DNA of 64,000 nucleotides from Pleodorina starrii (lineage: Eukaryota > Chlorophyta > Chlorophyceae > Chlamydomonadales > Volvocaceae): assembly GCA_030267565.1 (NCBI GenBank), contig BRXU01000018.1, forward strand, positions 2,600,901 to 2,664,900. Reading direction: 5' to 3'. Of the stretch, positions 11,801 through 18,800 are shown piece by piece; the stretch's first letter is position 1; the number at the start of each line of letters is the position of its first letter. The notes below the pieces were generated by a model. That model saw nothing but the letters and a program-made list of their open reading frames with translations. It did no database searches and had not been told where the DNA came from. A program made the translations under genes and the position numbers.

Positions 11801-13036
11801 AACGTCCTTGTATTCATCAATTAGCGCCTGTATATCCTGGTCCGGTGCCAGGTCGTCGGGAGCACTGCCCGGTGTGCTCTGGACTGCTGCGGCGAGCGTA
11901 GCATCGCCGTTGGACGTCGGCTCCTTGCGCACTATCATGAGATAACTGCGCGCTCCTCGTGCAATACTCTTGGCTGCTTGTTTTGCCGAGAGTATGTTGG
12001 TAGCTGATTCTGACAGCTGAGGTAATGCCACATTAAGCCACGGGTCTCCAAAGTTGGAGCCTTCCGCCCCGTGCTGGGCATACTGCGGGGTGAGGGTGAG
12101 GTTTGCGCCGTTGTGCGAAATTGTGAGGGTGTCCTTGCTGTAGTCGAGCTTGGCTTGCCTAAGCTTGAGCCAGTCTGTGCTCAGAATAATTTGCACCCCT
12201 GGGACGCCCTCTTTCAGCACGAGCAGAGTAATCCGCTCCGTGTGTTTTCCAATTCGCAAGCGCAGTCTGACTTCTCCGAGAAGTCTGGTCGTTTCGCCTG
12301 ACGCAACCCGTACGGAGGATATGCGTGACGAACGAACCCTGAGGACTAGCTGTTTAACGGTCGTTTGATCGACGAAGCCGTGCGCTAACCCGTTGCAACA
12401 AGCACCGCTGTCGACGAGAATATTTACGGGTTTTGCTTCCGCGTATCCGTCGAAAGTCATTGTGTAAGAGCTTCCTGGTCGCAGTACGTTGAGCTTCGCT
12501 GATTCGGTTGGTGGATCCCACCAGAGTTGAATCGGCCATAAGCTTTCTGGCAATTCCTTTCGCACTCCCTCTGCGTCAGGAACCGAAAGCAACTTTGAGC
12601 CCGGAGCGTAGGTTTTATAAAGCCTATATCCCGCTGCTCGAAAAAATTGCTCAACATGCGGCCATTGAGGCGCGACAAACATCGCTGCCGTACTGCTCGG
12701 TGCTTTTGCTTTGCACTTGGTGTAATGCTGCTGCCATTCCCGGATTTGAGTATAGGGAGGGTGAGCCCAAACGATTTCCCCCGAGACATCTTGGTCGAAG
12801 AAGGAACGTTCAGGACAGGCAAAGCGGTTACACAAGCTATTGCTGCCGTCATTGTTCGCCGCGGCATCGTATGTGAACTTCTTTTCCAGTTCACCCTCAA
12901 TCCGTCGAAATTCATCCAACGAAAACATACGATCCGAAAATTCGCCTTGCGGCGGTGGCGGAAGCAAATCACTCGTGTCGGCTACAGCTTGCACGGTCTG
13001 TGGCACCCCATCCTCAGAGGTTTCACGCGCCAACAC
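8852..13036 (-). CDS. pol: Chromovirus Pol polyprotein (MTase-like, PR, RT, RNase H, IN, chromodomain)
   Basis: Enzymatic polyprotein of the element, 1394 residues as drawn. Residues 35-175 resemble a phage-type Dam methyltransferase (D57, H92-P-P-Y95). The protease motif DSGA is at 209-212. RT spans about 430-650, with D527 in SSLDLQQGYYQ and YLDD at 590-593. RNase H has D739, E776, D801 and D847. The integrase zinc finger uses H923, H930, C960 and C963; its catalytic triad is D993, D1054 and E1090 (D-x35-E). The GPY/F-like motif YIGPF is near 1223 and the chromodomain lies at about 1278-1335. The C-terminus is basic. The first codon as drawn is GTG; the first AUG is residue 37. The frame is open back to the gag TGA at 13094-13096 and is the same frame as gag, so I infer expression by readthrough followed by protease cleavage. 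No frameshift or lost RT, RH or IN catalytic residue is visible; the stop is TAA. Confidence 0.96.
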   Translation of the reverse strand: MLARETSEDGVPQTVQAVADTSDLLPPPPQGEFSDRMFSLDEFRRIEGELEKKFTYDAAANNDGSNSLCNRFACPERSFFDQDVSGEIVWAHPPYTQIREWQQHYTKCKAKAPSSTAAMFVAPQWPHVEQFFRAAGYRLYKTYAPGSKLLSVPDAEGVRKELPESLWPIQLWWDPPTESAKLNVLRPGSSYTMTFDGYAEAKPVNILVDSGACCNGLAHGFVDQTTVKQLVLRVRSSRISSVRVASGETTRLLGEVRLRLRIGKHTERITLLVLKEGVPGVQIILSTDWLKLRQAKLDYSKDTLTISHNGANLTLTPQYAQHGAEGSNFGDPWLNVALPQLSESATNILSAKQAAKSIARGARSYLMIVRKEPTSNGDATLAAAVQSTPGSAPDDLAPDQDIQALIDEYKDVFEELQGLPPDRGIGHTIPLVPNAEPPAKRMYRLSPNEMQEVRKQVTDLLAKGFIEPSNSPFGAPILFVQKPNGELRLCLDFRALNKLTVKRRYPMPNITEIFDTLQGARVFSSLDLQQGYYQIRITDKDVEKTGFIAPGMGQYQFRVLCFGLTNAPATFQSVMNGIFAKHIGKFVLVYLDDILVFSKTPEEHVQHLRTVLQLLREHQFKAKLSKCEFNKPQLKFLGHIVSREGLKVDDSKIATVQNWPVPKDVRKLREFLGLANYFRRFIQGYSGLASPLTALTSVKVPFIWSPKCQAAFDGIKFALSNAPVLALPQLDKPFEVWSDASVNGTGAVLMQNGHPVAYTSKKFTSAEYNYTTTDQECLGVIHALQEWRCYLEGSEFLLLTDHNPLVYLHEQRGAGLLSRRQARWMEYLQRFSGMKWEYRPGRTNVADPLSRVHEAVLSVLATALTGSDIGRLIREGYAGDPWFKKPKAARLQLKRKDGFWYHGNQIVVPNVPQLRTQILREYHDTPFSGHPGAHRTQDAIAKRFWWPGLHTDVQQYVASCPKCQRNKPLNQKPGGLLQPLPIPQGVWESVSMDLITQLPTTQDGHDAIVVFVDRLSKMTHFAATHTSVTAEDLAHLFVSTVFKQHGLPKNIVSDRDPRFTSKFWTEVTRLLGTQLYMSTAFHPQTDGQTERMNRLLEETLRHYISPLQDDWDKHLPLVEFAINSSKQVSIGTTPFMLNGGRQPRTPADLQLPTKVPAAASFESNLRERLAKAKACLQAAQERQKTFADRRRKVVAFAEGQEVLLHTKNITFKTPGTRKLMPRYIGPFRILKMVTPVAAKLDLPPEMRVHPVFHVSLLRHYKSDGRTPPPPAFNLGGEDYWAIEAIVDHKDVPIGRGKHRREYFVKWHGFPATDNSWEPEANLRESAPVEHELEAYETTLPEAQRKGTRHATLLDEYKSCRNAPAQPQPQTQKRHIPEQEQPNQPLRRSKRLKRR

Positions 13037-13096
13037 CGCCGCAAGCTTAGGTTCGTCTGAACCCGCCGCTCTCCCTTCACGCTTGCCGGACCCTCA
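13037..13096 (-). promoter_or_regulatory. gag stop codon and in-frame gag-pol linker (candidate readthrough site)
   Basis: The gag frame ends GAG TGA GGG on the minus strand (TGA at 13094-13096). The next 19 codons down to 13037 contain no stop and run directly into pol in the same frame. There is no slippery heptamer requirement, because no frame change is needed. Suppression of UGA would yield a Gag-Pol fusion. Internal initiation at a downstream AUG is the alternative. Confidence 0.6.
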
Positions 13097-15406
13097 CTCC
13101 TGCATCTGGGATGGGTCCTGCCGACCCTGGCCTCGGCCTCCCCGGCCACCACCGCGCCCGCCCCCGTTGCCGAACCGGCCGCCACCGCGGCCTCCCTTCC
13201 GCTCGTTGTGGTTAAACCGCGGCGGCTTGCCCGCGATTTGAAGAACGCGGTCGCATTCGCCGCTCGCCTTATGGGCCTTGATGTCATCTCTCAAGAGCCC
13301 ACAGTCGCGGCAGTTAATTGGCGGCCGCTTTTGCTGGCGGTCCTGTTTTTTGGACAGTTTGTTACGGGGGGTGGAAACAAAATTTAAGTTCGCGGATTTC
13401 AAGTTAGCAACTCGCATCCGGATTTCCTGTCCCAGGGCGAACTCAATTAAGTCATCCAGGCGTTTCCAGTCGCGACCGGCTGCGTCGGTAGCGCACCATT
13501 TGCGCATCGACGGAGGAAGGCCGTGCACGTACCAAGTGACCATTTCTACTTGCGTCATGCTACGCGCATCTCGAATAATATCGCGGAAACGCTGCGTGTA
13601 CTCTTGCACGCGTTCGCTAGATTTCATGTTATGCTCCCCGGCAAACAAACGGTCGCGCACTTCTTGCTCGGTATGACGGCGCACATCCCCATATTGCAAA
13701 AGGAATGCAGCTCGCAATGCAGGCAAAGTGAGGACCTCATTTTTGTCGGTGTACGACTTTAGTAATGCCTGGCCCCACTCCTGCGCTTTTCCCGTCAACC
13801 AGAAAACGAAGTGCTGAGTCGGTGCCAGCCCGCTAGTTTCCATGTATTGAACGAGGGAATCAAACCATGTCTGTGTGCACGAGATGTGCGTGTCGGTTTT
13901 CCCGTGGAACTTAACAGGGACAGGCAATTTTCGACCCGAGCCCACCTCACTGTGGGTGCCGTTCATGTTGCCGGAAGCCTGGGCGCGCCCCGCCACATGG
14001 GCGTAGTTGGGCGGCAACGGCAGCTGCGCCGCCGGAGCTGCGGCGTGGCCCGCGGCCGGCTGCTGCTCCAGTGGCTGCTGCTGCAACCTGGGCTCGAAGA
14101 ACACCGCCGGCGGCATGTCCGGGTTTGCCGCCGCGGCCGCCTGCAGGTAAGAGACGGCCGGCCGCGGAGCGCCGTTGCTGGGCCCTGGGCCGCTCTGTGC
14201 GCTCTGGTGCGCCTGCTTCCGGTTGTCCAGGGCCCGGAACGTCTCCTTGCGTGCCCAGGTAACGAACTCGTCGTCCGGCTTGCCGTGGATGCCGGACTGC
14301 CGGAGTCCCTCCACCACCGATTCCCAGATCAACCTGAACGCGTCGCTGAACGTCGTGTCGTACAGCAGGTCGGCCATCCGCCAAATGTCGCGGACGGCGA
14401 GGGGACGGATCTCCCTGATCTGGGCGGCGTACAGGCCGCGGGTGGTGGGGTACCGCGGCTGCTCGGGCGCGGAGCCCTCCCCGGGGGAGCCCGCAGCCGC
14501 CTGCTGCTGCACGCCGCCCGCCTGAGCCGCGGCGCCGTTGCTGGGCGCTGCGTTCTGGGGCGGCTGCTGCACGTTGTTGCCGGCCGGCTGCTGTCCGTCG
14601 GGAAGCTGCTCCCCGCGGTCGCTCCCGCCCTGGCGGCGAGCTGGGCTCGCCGCCCGGCGGCGAGCCTCCTCCTGGCCCGGCCCCGCGTTCCATGCCTGCT
14701 GGTCCTTCAGCAGCGCGTCGAACTCGCGCTCCGCCTGCCGCTGCGCCCGCTTGGCCAGCTTCGAAGCCTTGCGCCGCTCCTTCTGGGAGCGCTTGGCCTT
14801 GCCGTCCTGCGACGAGGACGAGCTGCTGGCGGTCTCAGCGGAGTCCGACACGATGGACGAGGCTGATGCCGAGGTAGTTGGAGCCGATTTGTCCGCCTTG
14901 CGCTTGCAGCGCTGGCGGGCTTCGGCGTCCTTGCGCCGCTCCTCCTTCAGCTTCTTGATCTCCCTGGCATTGTTGTCCTGCTGCACGAGGAGCTTCTTCA
15001 CCATCGCCATGAGCTCAGCGACGGTGTGGGTCTCCTGACCCTCAGCGGCCTGGTTATCGGCCAGGCCGAGCTCCTTAACAGCGTTGGCCAACTCGGAGGC
15101 CTCCTGTGGGTCGTCCGAAAGAATATTGCCATCATCAGAGAAGCGAATATGTTTCTTAGGAACGGCTTTGGCCCGCCTAGCGGGACTATGCTTGTGATCG
15201 TCGGCGATCACGCGACTGGACTTGACCCTCGCTCGGGTCTTAGCGTAAAGCGAACCAATGGTTTGCTTTTTGATCTGCTTTTTGCCCTTCTTCTTTTTGA
15301 TGGGCCTCACCGGAGCGGGGTTGAGGTCGGCGACCTCAGCCGACTCATCGGCGGCGGCGCGCGGCGCGGCCGCGAGCTCGCCCGTCTCCTTGGAGTGAGA
15401 AGACAT
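13094..15406 (-). CDS. gag: Chromovirus Gag protein
   Basis: 770-residue structural protein that would form the virus-like particle and bind element RNA. The start ATG (15404-15406) is the first after the primer-binding site. Residues 35-90 are rich in lysine and arginine. A charged coiled-coil-like stretch lies at about 130-170 and another basic helix-rich stretch at 200-255. A long Gln/Ala/Pro-rich, probably disordered region spans 255-480. The retrotransposon Gag (capsid-like) domain covers about 490-665. A zinc-binding pattern C699-x2-C702-x9-H712-x5-C718 replaces the usual CCHC knuckle (CX2CX4HX4C). The C-terminus (735-762) is an RGG/GGR-rich box, a typical RNA-binding tail. It is long for a Ty3-type Gag, mostly because of the low-complexity region. 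It ends in TGA, in frame with pol. Confidence 0.93.
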   Translation of the reverse strand: MSSHSKETGELAAAPRAAADESAEVADLNPAPVRPIKKKKGKKQIKKQTIGSLYAKTRARVKSSRVIADDHKHSPARRAKAVPKKHIRFSDDGNILSDDPQEASELANAVKELGLADNQAAEGQETHTVAELMAMVKKLLVQQDNNAREIKKLKEERRKDAEARQRCKRKADKSAPTTSASASSIVSDSAETASSSSSSQDGKAKRSQKERRKASKLAKRAQRQAEREFDALLKDQQAWNAGPGQEEARRRAASPARRQGGSDRGEQLPDGQQPAGNNVQQPPQNAAPSNGAAAQAGGVQQQAAAGSPGEGSAPEQPRYPTTRGLYAAQIREIRPLAVRDIWRMADLLYDTTFSDAFRLIWESVVEGLRQSGIHGKPDDEFVTWARKETFRALDNRKQAHQSAQSGPGPSNGAPRPAVSYLQAAAAANPDMPPAVFFEPRLQQQPLEQQPAAGHAAAPAAQLPLPPNYAHVAGRAQASGNMNGTHSEVGSGRKLPVPVKFHGKTDTHISCTQTWFDSLVQYMETSGLAPTQHFVFWLTGKAQEWGQALLKSYTDKNEVLTLPALRAAFLLQYGDVRRHTEQEVRDRLFAGEHNMKSSERVQEYTQRFRDIIRDARSMTQVEMVTWYVHGLPPSMRKWCATDAAGRDWKRLDDLIEFALGQEIRMRVANLKSANLNFVSTPRNKLSKKQDRQQKRPPINCRDCGLLRDDIKAHKASGECDRVLQIAGKPPRFNHNERKGGRGGGRFGNGGGRGGGRGGRGQGRQDPSQMQE

Positions 15407-15412
15407 CGCAAA

Positions 15413-15436
15413 GGTAACCTGGATACGAGGATACCA
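15413..15436 (-). promoter_or_regulatory. Primer-binding site, initiator-Met-tRNA-like
   Basis: Lies one base inside the 5' LTR. On the minus strand it begins TGGTATC and continues CTCGTATCCAGGTTACC. The first seven bases match the 3' end of the plant-type initiator tRNA-Met complement, and the later word CCAGGTT also matches its T-arm complement; the bases between differ. Priming by the host initiator tRNA-Met is therefore likely, with a host-specific acceptor stem. Confidence 0.7.
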
Positions 15437-15534
15437 CTGTAATGAATGAGATTCTATCTTAGGCTGCCGAGTGGCAGACCTGTGCGGAAGCGTGGATCTT
15501 TATACCTTAAGCGAGTGAGATGTAAACGGAAGTA

Positions 15535-15597
15535 TGGGCCTAGCCAGGTATTGAACCTGGACCGCAGTGTGTAAGCAATGGCACCATGCCCTAGCCC
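15535..15597 (-). other. tRNA-like sequence in the 5' LTR
   Basis: Identical copy of the 8500-8562 segment: T-arm with loop TTCAATA, contiguous acceptor-like CTAGGCCC/GGGCTAG pairing and a perfect B-box-like word. The A-box is weak. It could act as an internal Pol III promoter or simply be a fossil of a tRNA-derived insertion in the LTR. Confidence 0.5.
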
Positions 15598-15726
15598 GAC
15601 GAGCTTTTCTACTTCACGGCCCTCGCCAAGCCGCGTGCCGTATCGTGATACGACAGATCAAGTATCTTCTGTGTTCTCTCTGAGAACTCCTCCAACTAGT
15701 GACACACCACACTAGTCTTTGGACTG

Positions 15727-15748
15727 TATTAATATTTATTATTAATAT
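15727..15748 (-). promoter_or_regulatory. TATA-like promoter tract in the 5' LTR
   Basis: AT-only near-palindromic tract (TATTAATATTTATTATTAATA on the + strand) about 90 bp into U3 in element sense. It is the most TATA-like sequence in the LTR and the most plausible core promoter for the genomic RNA. Confidence 0.45.
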
Positions 15749-15839
15749 GTCTGATTCTGTTACTTTGAAGGTTCACGTTGTTACGTGACCAACGGGTCGG
15801 ACCCGCGCGTCGCGCTAAGTCCGGAATCCCCGTCTTACA

Positions 15840-15844
15840 GGCTT
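15840..15844. repeat. Target-site duplication GGCTT, right
   Basis: Second copy of the 5-bp duplication. The interrupted satellite monomer continues directly from here with GTTGAGTCCTGG. Confidence 0.95.
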
Positions 15845-18800
15845 GTTGAGTCCTGGAGAGGCTTAGTGGGGCCTAAGCGGGACTGGAGAGCGCCTGGGGG
15901 GGCCTTGGGGGGATCTCGGGGGGCCCTGGGGGGCCTTTAGGGACCTGCACGGGCCTGGGGGGCTTTTGGAGGCCTTTGAGGGGCCCCGCGGGACCCGGGA
16001 AGGCCATGGGGGGCTATGAGGGGCCCTGGGAATGCCTTGGGGGGGGGCCTGGGGGGCCCTGGGAGGATCTTGAGGGGCTTGTTGAGTCCTGGAGAGGCTT
16101 AGTGGGGCCTAAGCGGGACTGGAGAGCGCCTGGGGGGGCCTTGGGGGGATCTCGGGGGGCCCTGGGGGGCCTTTAGGGACCTGCACGGGCCTGGGGGGCT
16201 TTTGGAGGCCTTTGGGGGGCCCCGCGGGACCCGGGAAGCCCATGGGGGGCCCTGGGAGCGCCTGGGGGGGGGGCCTGGGGGGCCCTGGGAGGATCTTGAG
16301 GGGCTTCTTGAGTCCTGGAGAGGCTTAGTGGGGCCTAAGCGGGACTGGAGAGCGCCTGGGGGGGCCTTGGGGGGATCTCGGGGGGCCCTGGGGGGCCTTT
16401 AGGGACCTGCACGGGCCTGGGGGGCTTTTGGAGGCCTTTGGGGGCCCCGCGGGACCCGGGAGGGCCATGGTGGGCTTTGAGGAGCCCTGGGAGCGCCTGG
16501 GGGAGGCCTGGGGGGCCCTGGGAGGATCTTTAGGGGACTGTTGAGTCCTGGAGAGGCTTAGTGGGGCCTAAGCGGGACTGGAGAGCGCCTGGGGGGGCCT
16601 TGGGGGGATCTCGGGGGGCCCTGGGGGGCCTTTAGGGACCTGCACGGGCCTGGGGGGCTTTTGGAGGCCTTTGGGGGCCCCGCGGGACCCGGGAGGGCCA
16701 TGGTGGGCTTTGAGGAGCCCTGGGAGCGCCTGGGGGAGGCCTGGGGGGCCCTGGGAGGATCTTGAGGGGCTTGTTGAATCCTGGAGAGGCTTAGTGGGGC
16801 CTAAGCGGGACTGGAGAGCGCCTGGGGGGGCCTTGGGGGGATCTCGGGGGGCCCTGGGGGGCCTTTAGGGACCTGCACGGGCCTGGGGGGCTTTTGGAGG
16901 CCTTTGAGGGGCCCCGCGGGACCCGGGAAGGCCATGGGAGGCTATGAGGGGCCCTGGGAGCGCCTGGGGGGGGGCCTGGGGGGCCCTGGGAGGATCTTGA
17001 GGGGCTTGTTGAGTCCTGGAGAGGCTTCGTGGGTCCTAAGCGAGCCTGAAGAGCGCCTGGGGGGGCCTTGGGGGGAATCTCGGGGGGCCCTGGGGGGCTT
17101 TTAGGGACCTGCACGGGCCTGGGGGGCTCTGGGAGGCCTTTGGGGGGCCCCGCGGGACCCGGGAAGGCCATGGTGGGCTTTGAGGGGCCCTGGGAGCGCC
17201 TGGGGGAGGCCTGGGGGGCCCTGGGAGGATCTTGAGGGGCTTGTTGAGTCCTGGAGAGGCTTAGTGGGGCCTAAGCGGGACTGGAGAGCGCCTGGGGGGG
17301 CCTTGGGGGGAATCTCGGGGGGCCCTGGGGGGCCTTTAGGGACCTGCACGGGCCTGGGGGGCTTTTGGTGGCCTTTGAGGGGCCCCGCGGGACCCGGGAA
17401 GGCCATGGTGGGCTTTGAGGAGCCCTGGGAGCGCCTGGGGGAGGCCTGGGGGGCCCTGGGAGGATCTTTAGGGGCTTGTTGAGTCCTGGAGAGGCTTAGT
17501 GGGGCCTAAGCGGGACTGGAGAGCGCCTGGGGGGGCCTTGGGGGGATCTCGGGGGGCCCTGGGGGGCCTTTAGGGACCTGCACGGGCCTGGGGGGCTTTT
17601 GGAGGCCTTTGAGGGGCCCCGCGGGACCCGGGAAGGCCATGGGGGGCTATGAGGGGCCCTGGGAATGCCTTGGGGGGGGGCCTGGGGGGCCCTGGGAGGA
17701 TCTTGAGGGGCTTGTTGAGTCCTGGAGAGGCTTATTGGGGCCTAAGCGGGACTGGAGAGCGCCTGGGGGGGCCTTGGGGGGATCTCGGGGGGCCCTGGGG
17801 GGCCTTTAGGGACCTGCACGGGCCTGGGGGGCTTTTGGAGGCCTTTGAGGGGCCCCGCGGGACCCGGGAAGGCCATGGGAGGCTATGAGGGGCCCTGGGA
17901 GCGCCTGGGGGGGGGCCTGGGGGGCCCTGGGAGGATCTTGAGGGGCTTGTTGAGTCCTGGAGAGGCTTCGTGGGTCCTAAGCGAGCCTGAAGAGCGCCTG
18001 GGGGGCCTTGGGGGGAATCTCGGGGGGCCCTGGGGGGCTTTTAGGGACCTGCACGGGCCTGGGGGGCTCTGGGAGGCCTTTGGGGGGCCCCGCGGGACCC
18101 GGGAAGGCCATGGTGGGCTTTGAGGGGCCCTGGGAGCGCCTGGGGGAGGCCTGGGGGGCCCTGGGAGGATCTTGAGGGGCTTGTTGAGTCCTGGAGAGGC
18201 TTAGTGGGGCCTAAGCGGGACTGGAGAGCGCCTGGGGGGGCCTTGGGGGGAATCTCGGGGGGCCCTGGGGGGCCTTTAGGGACCTGCACGGGCCTGGGGG
18301 GCTTTTGGTGGCCTTTGAGGGGCCCCGCGGGACCCGGGAAGGCCATGGTGGGCTTTGAGGAGCCCTGGGAGCGCCTGGGGGAGGCCTGGGGGGCCCTGGG
18401 AGGATCTTTAGGGGCTTGTTGAGTCCTGGAGAGGCTTAGTGGGGCCTAAGCGGGACTGGAGAGCGCCTGGGGGGGCCTTGGGGGGATCTCGGGGGGCCCT
18501 GGGGGGCCTTTAGGGACCTGCACGGGCCTGGGGGGCTTTTGGAGGCCTTTGAGGGGCCCCGCGGGACCCGGGAAGGCCATGGGGGGCTATGAGGGGCCCT
18601 GGGAATGCCTTGGGGGGGGGCCTGGGGGGCCCTGGGAGGATCTTGAGGGGCTTGTTGAGTCCTGGAGAGGCTTAGTGGGGCCTAAGCGGGACTGGAGAGC
18701 GCCTGGGGGGGCCTTGGGGGGATCTCGGGGGGCCCTGGGGGGCCTTTAGGGACCTGCACGGGCCTGGGGGGCTCTGGGAGGCCTTTGGGGGGCCCCGCGG

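Larger units (their letters stand above)
8403..15839 (-). mobile_element. Complete Ty3/gypsy chromovirus (LTR retrotransposon)
   Basis: A 7437-bp element inserted once into the satellite, transcribed from the minus strand. In element order it has a 5' LTR (15438-15839), primer-binding site, gag (15406 to 13094), an in-frame TGA, pol (13036 to 8852), polypurine tract and 3' LTR (8403-8804). The domain order protease, reverse transcriptase, RNase H, integrase, chromodomain places it in the chromovirus branch of Ty3/gypsy. The two LTRs are identical by eye over 402 bp, the target duplication is perfect, and both long frames are open, all signs of a very recent insertion. Its base composition (moderate GC, AT-rich patches in the LTR) contrasts sharply with the surrounding satellite. 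I see only one copy in the window. Confidence 0.97.
15438..15839 (-). repeat. 5' LTR of the chromovirus
   Basis: 402 bp, identical by eye to the LTR at 8403-8804 and followed at 15840-15844 by the second GGCTT target duplication. In element sense it runs from TGTAAGACGG to CATTACA. It would carry the promoter and the RNA start used for full-length transcripts. It also contains the four hairpins and the tRNA-like segment described for the 3' LTR. Confidence 0.96.

Noticed and set aside
13947..14693. Long alternative frame on the minus strand overlapping gag
   Set aside because: Ala/Gly/Arg-rich shadow of the low-complexity Gag middle region; no start context or domain of its own.
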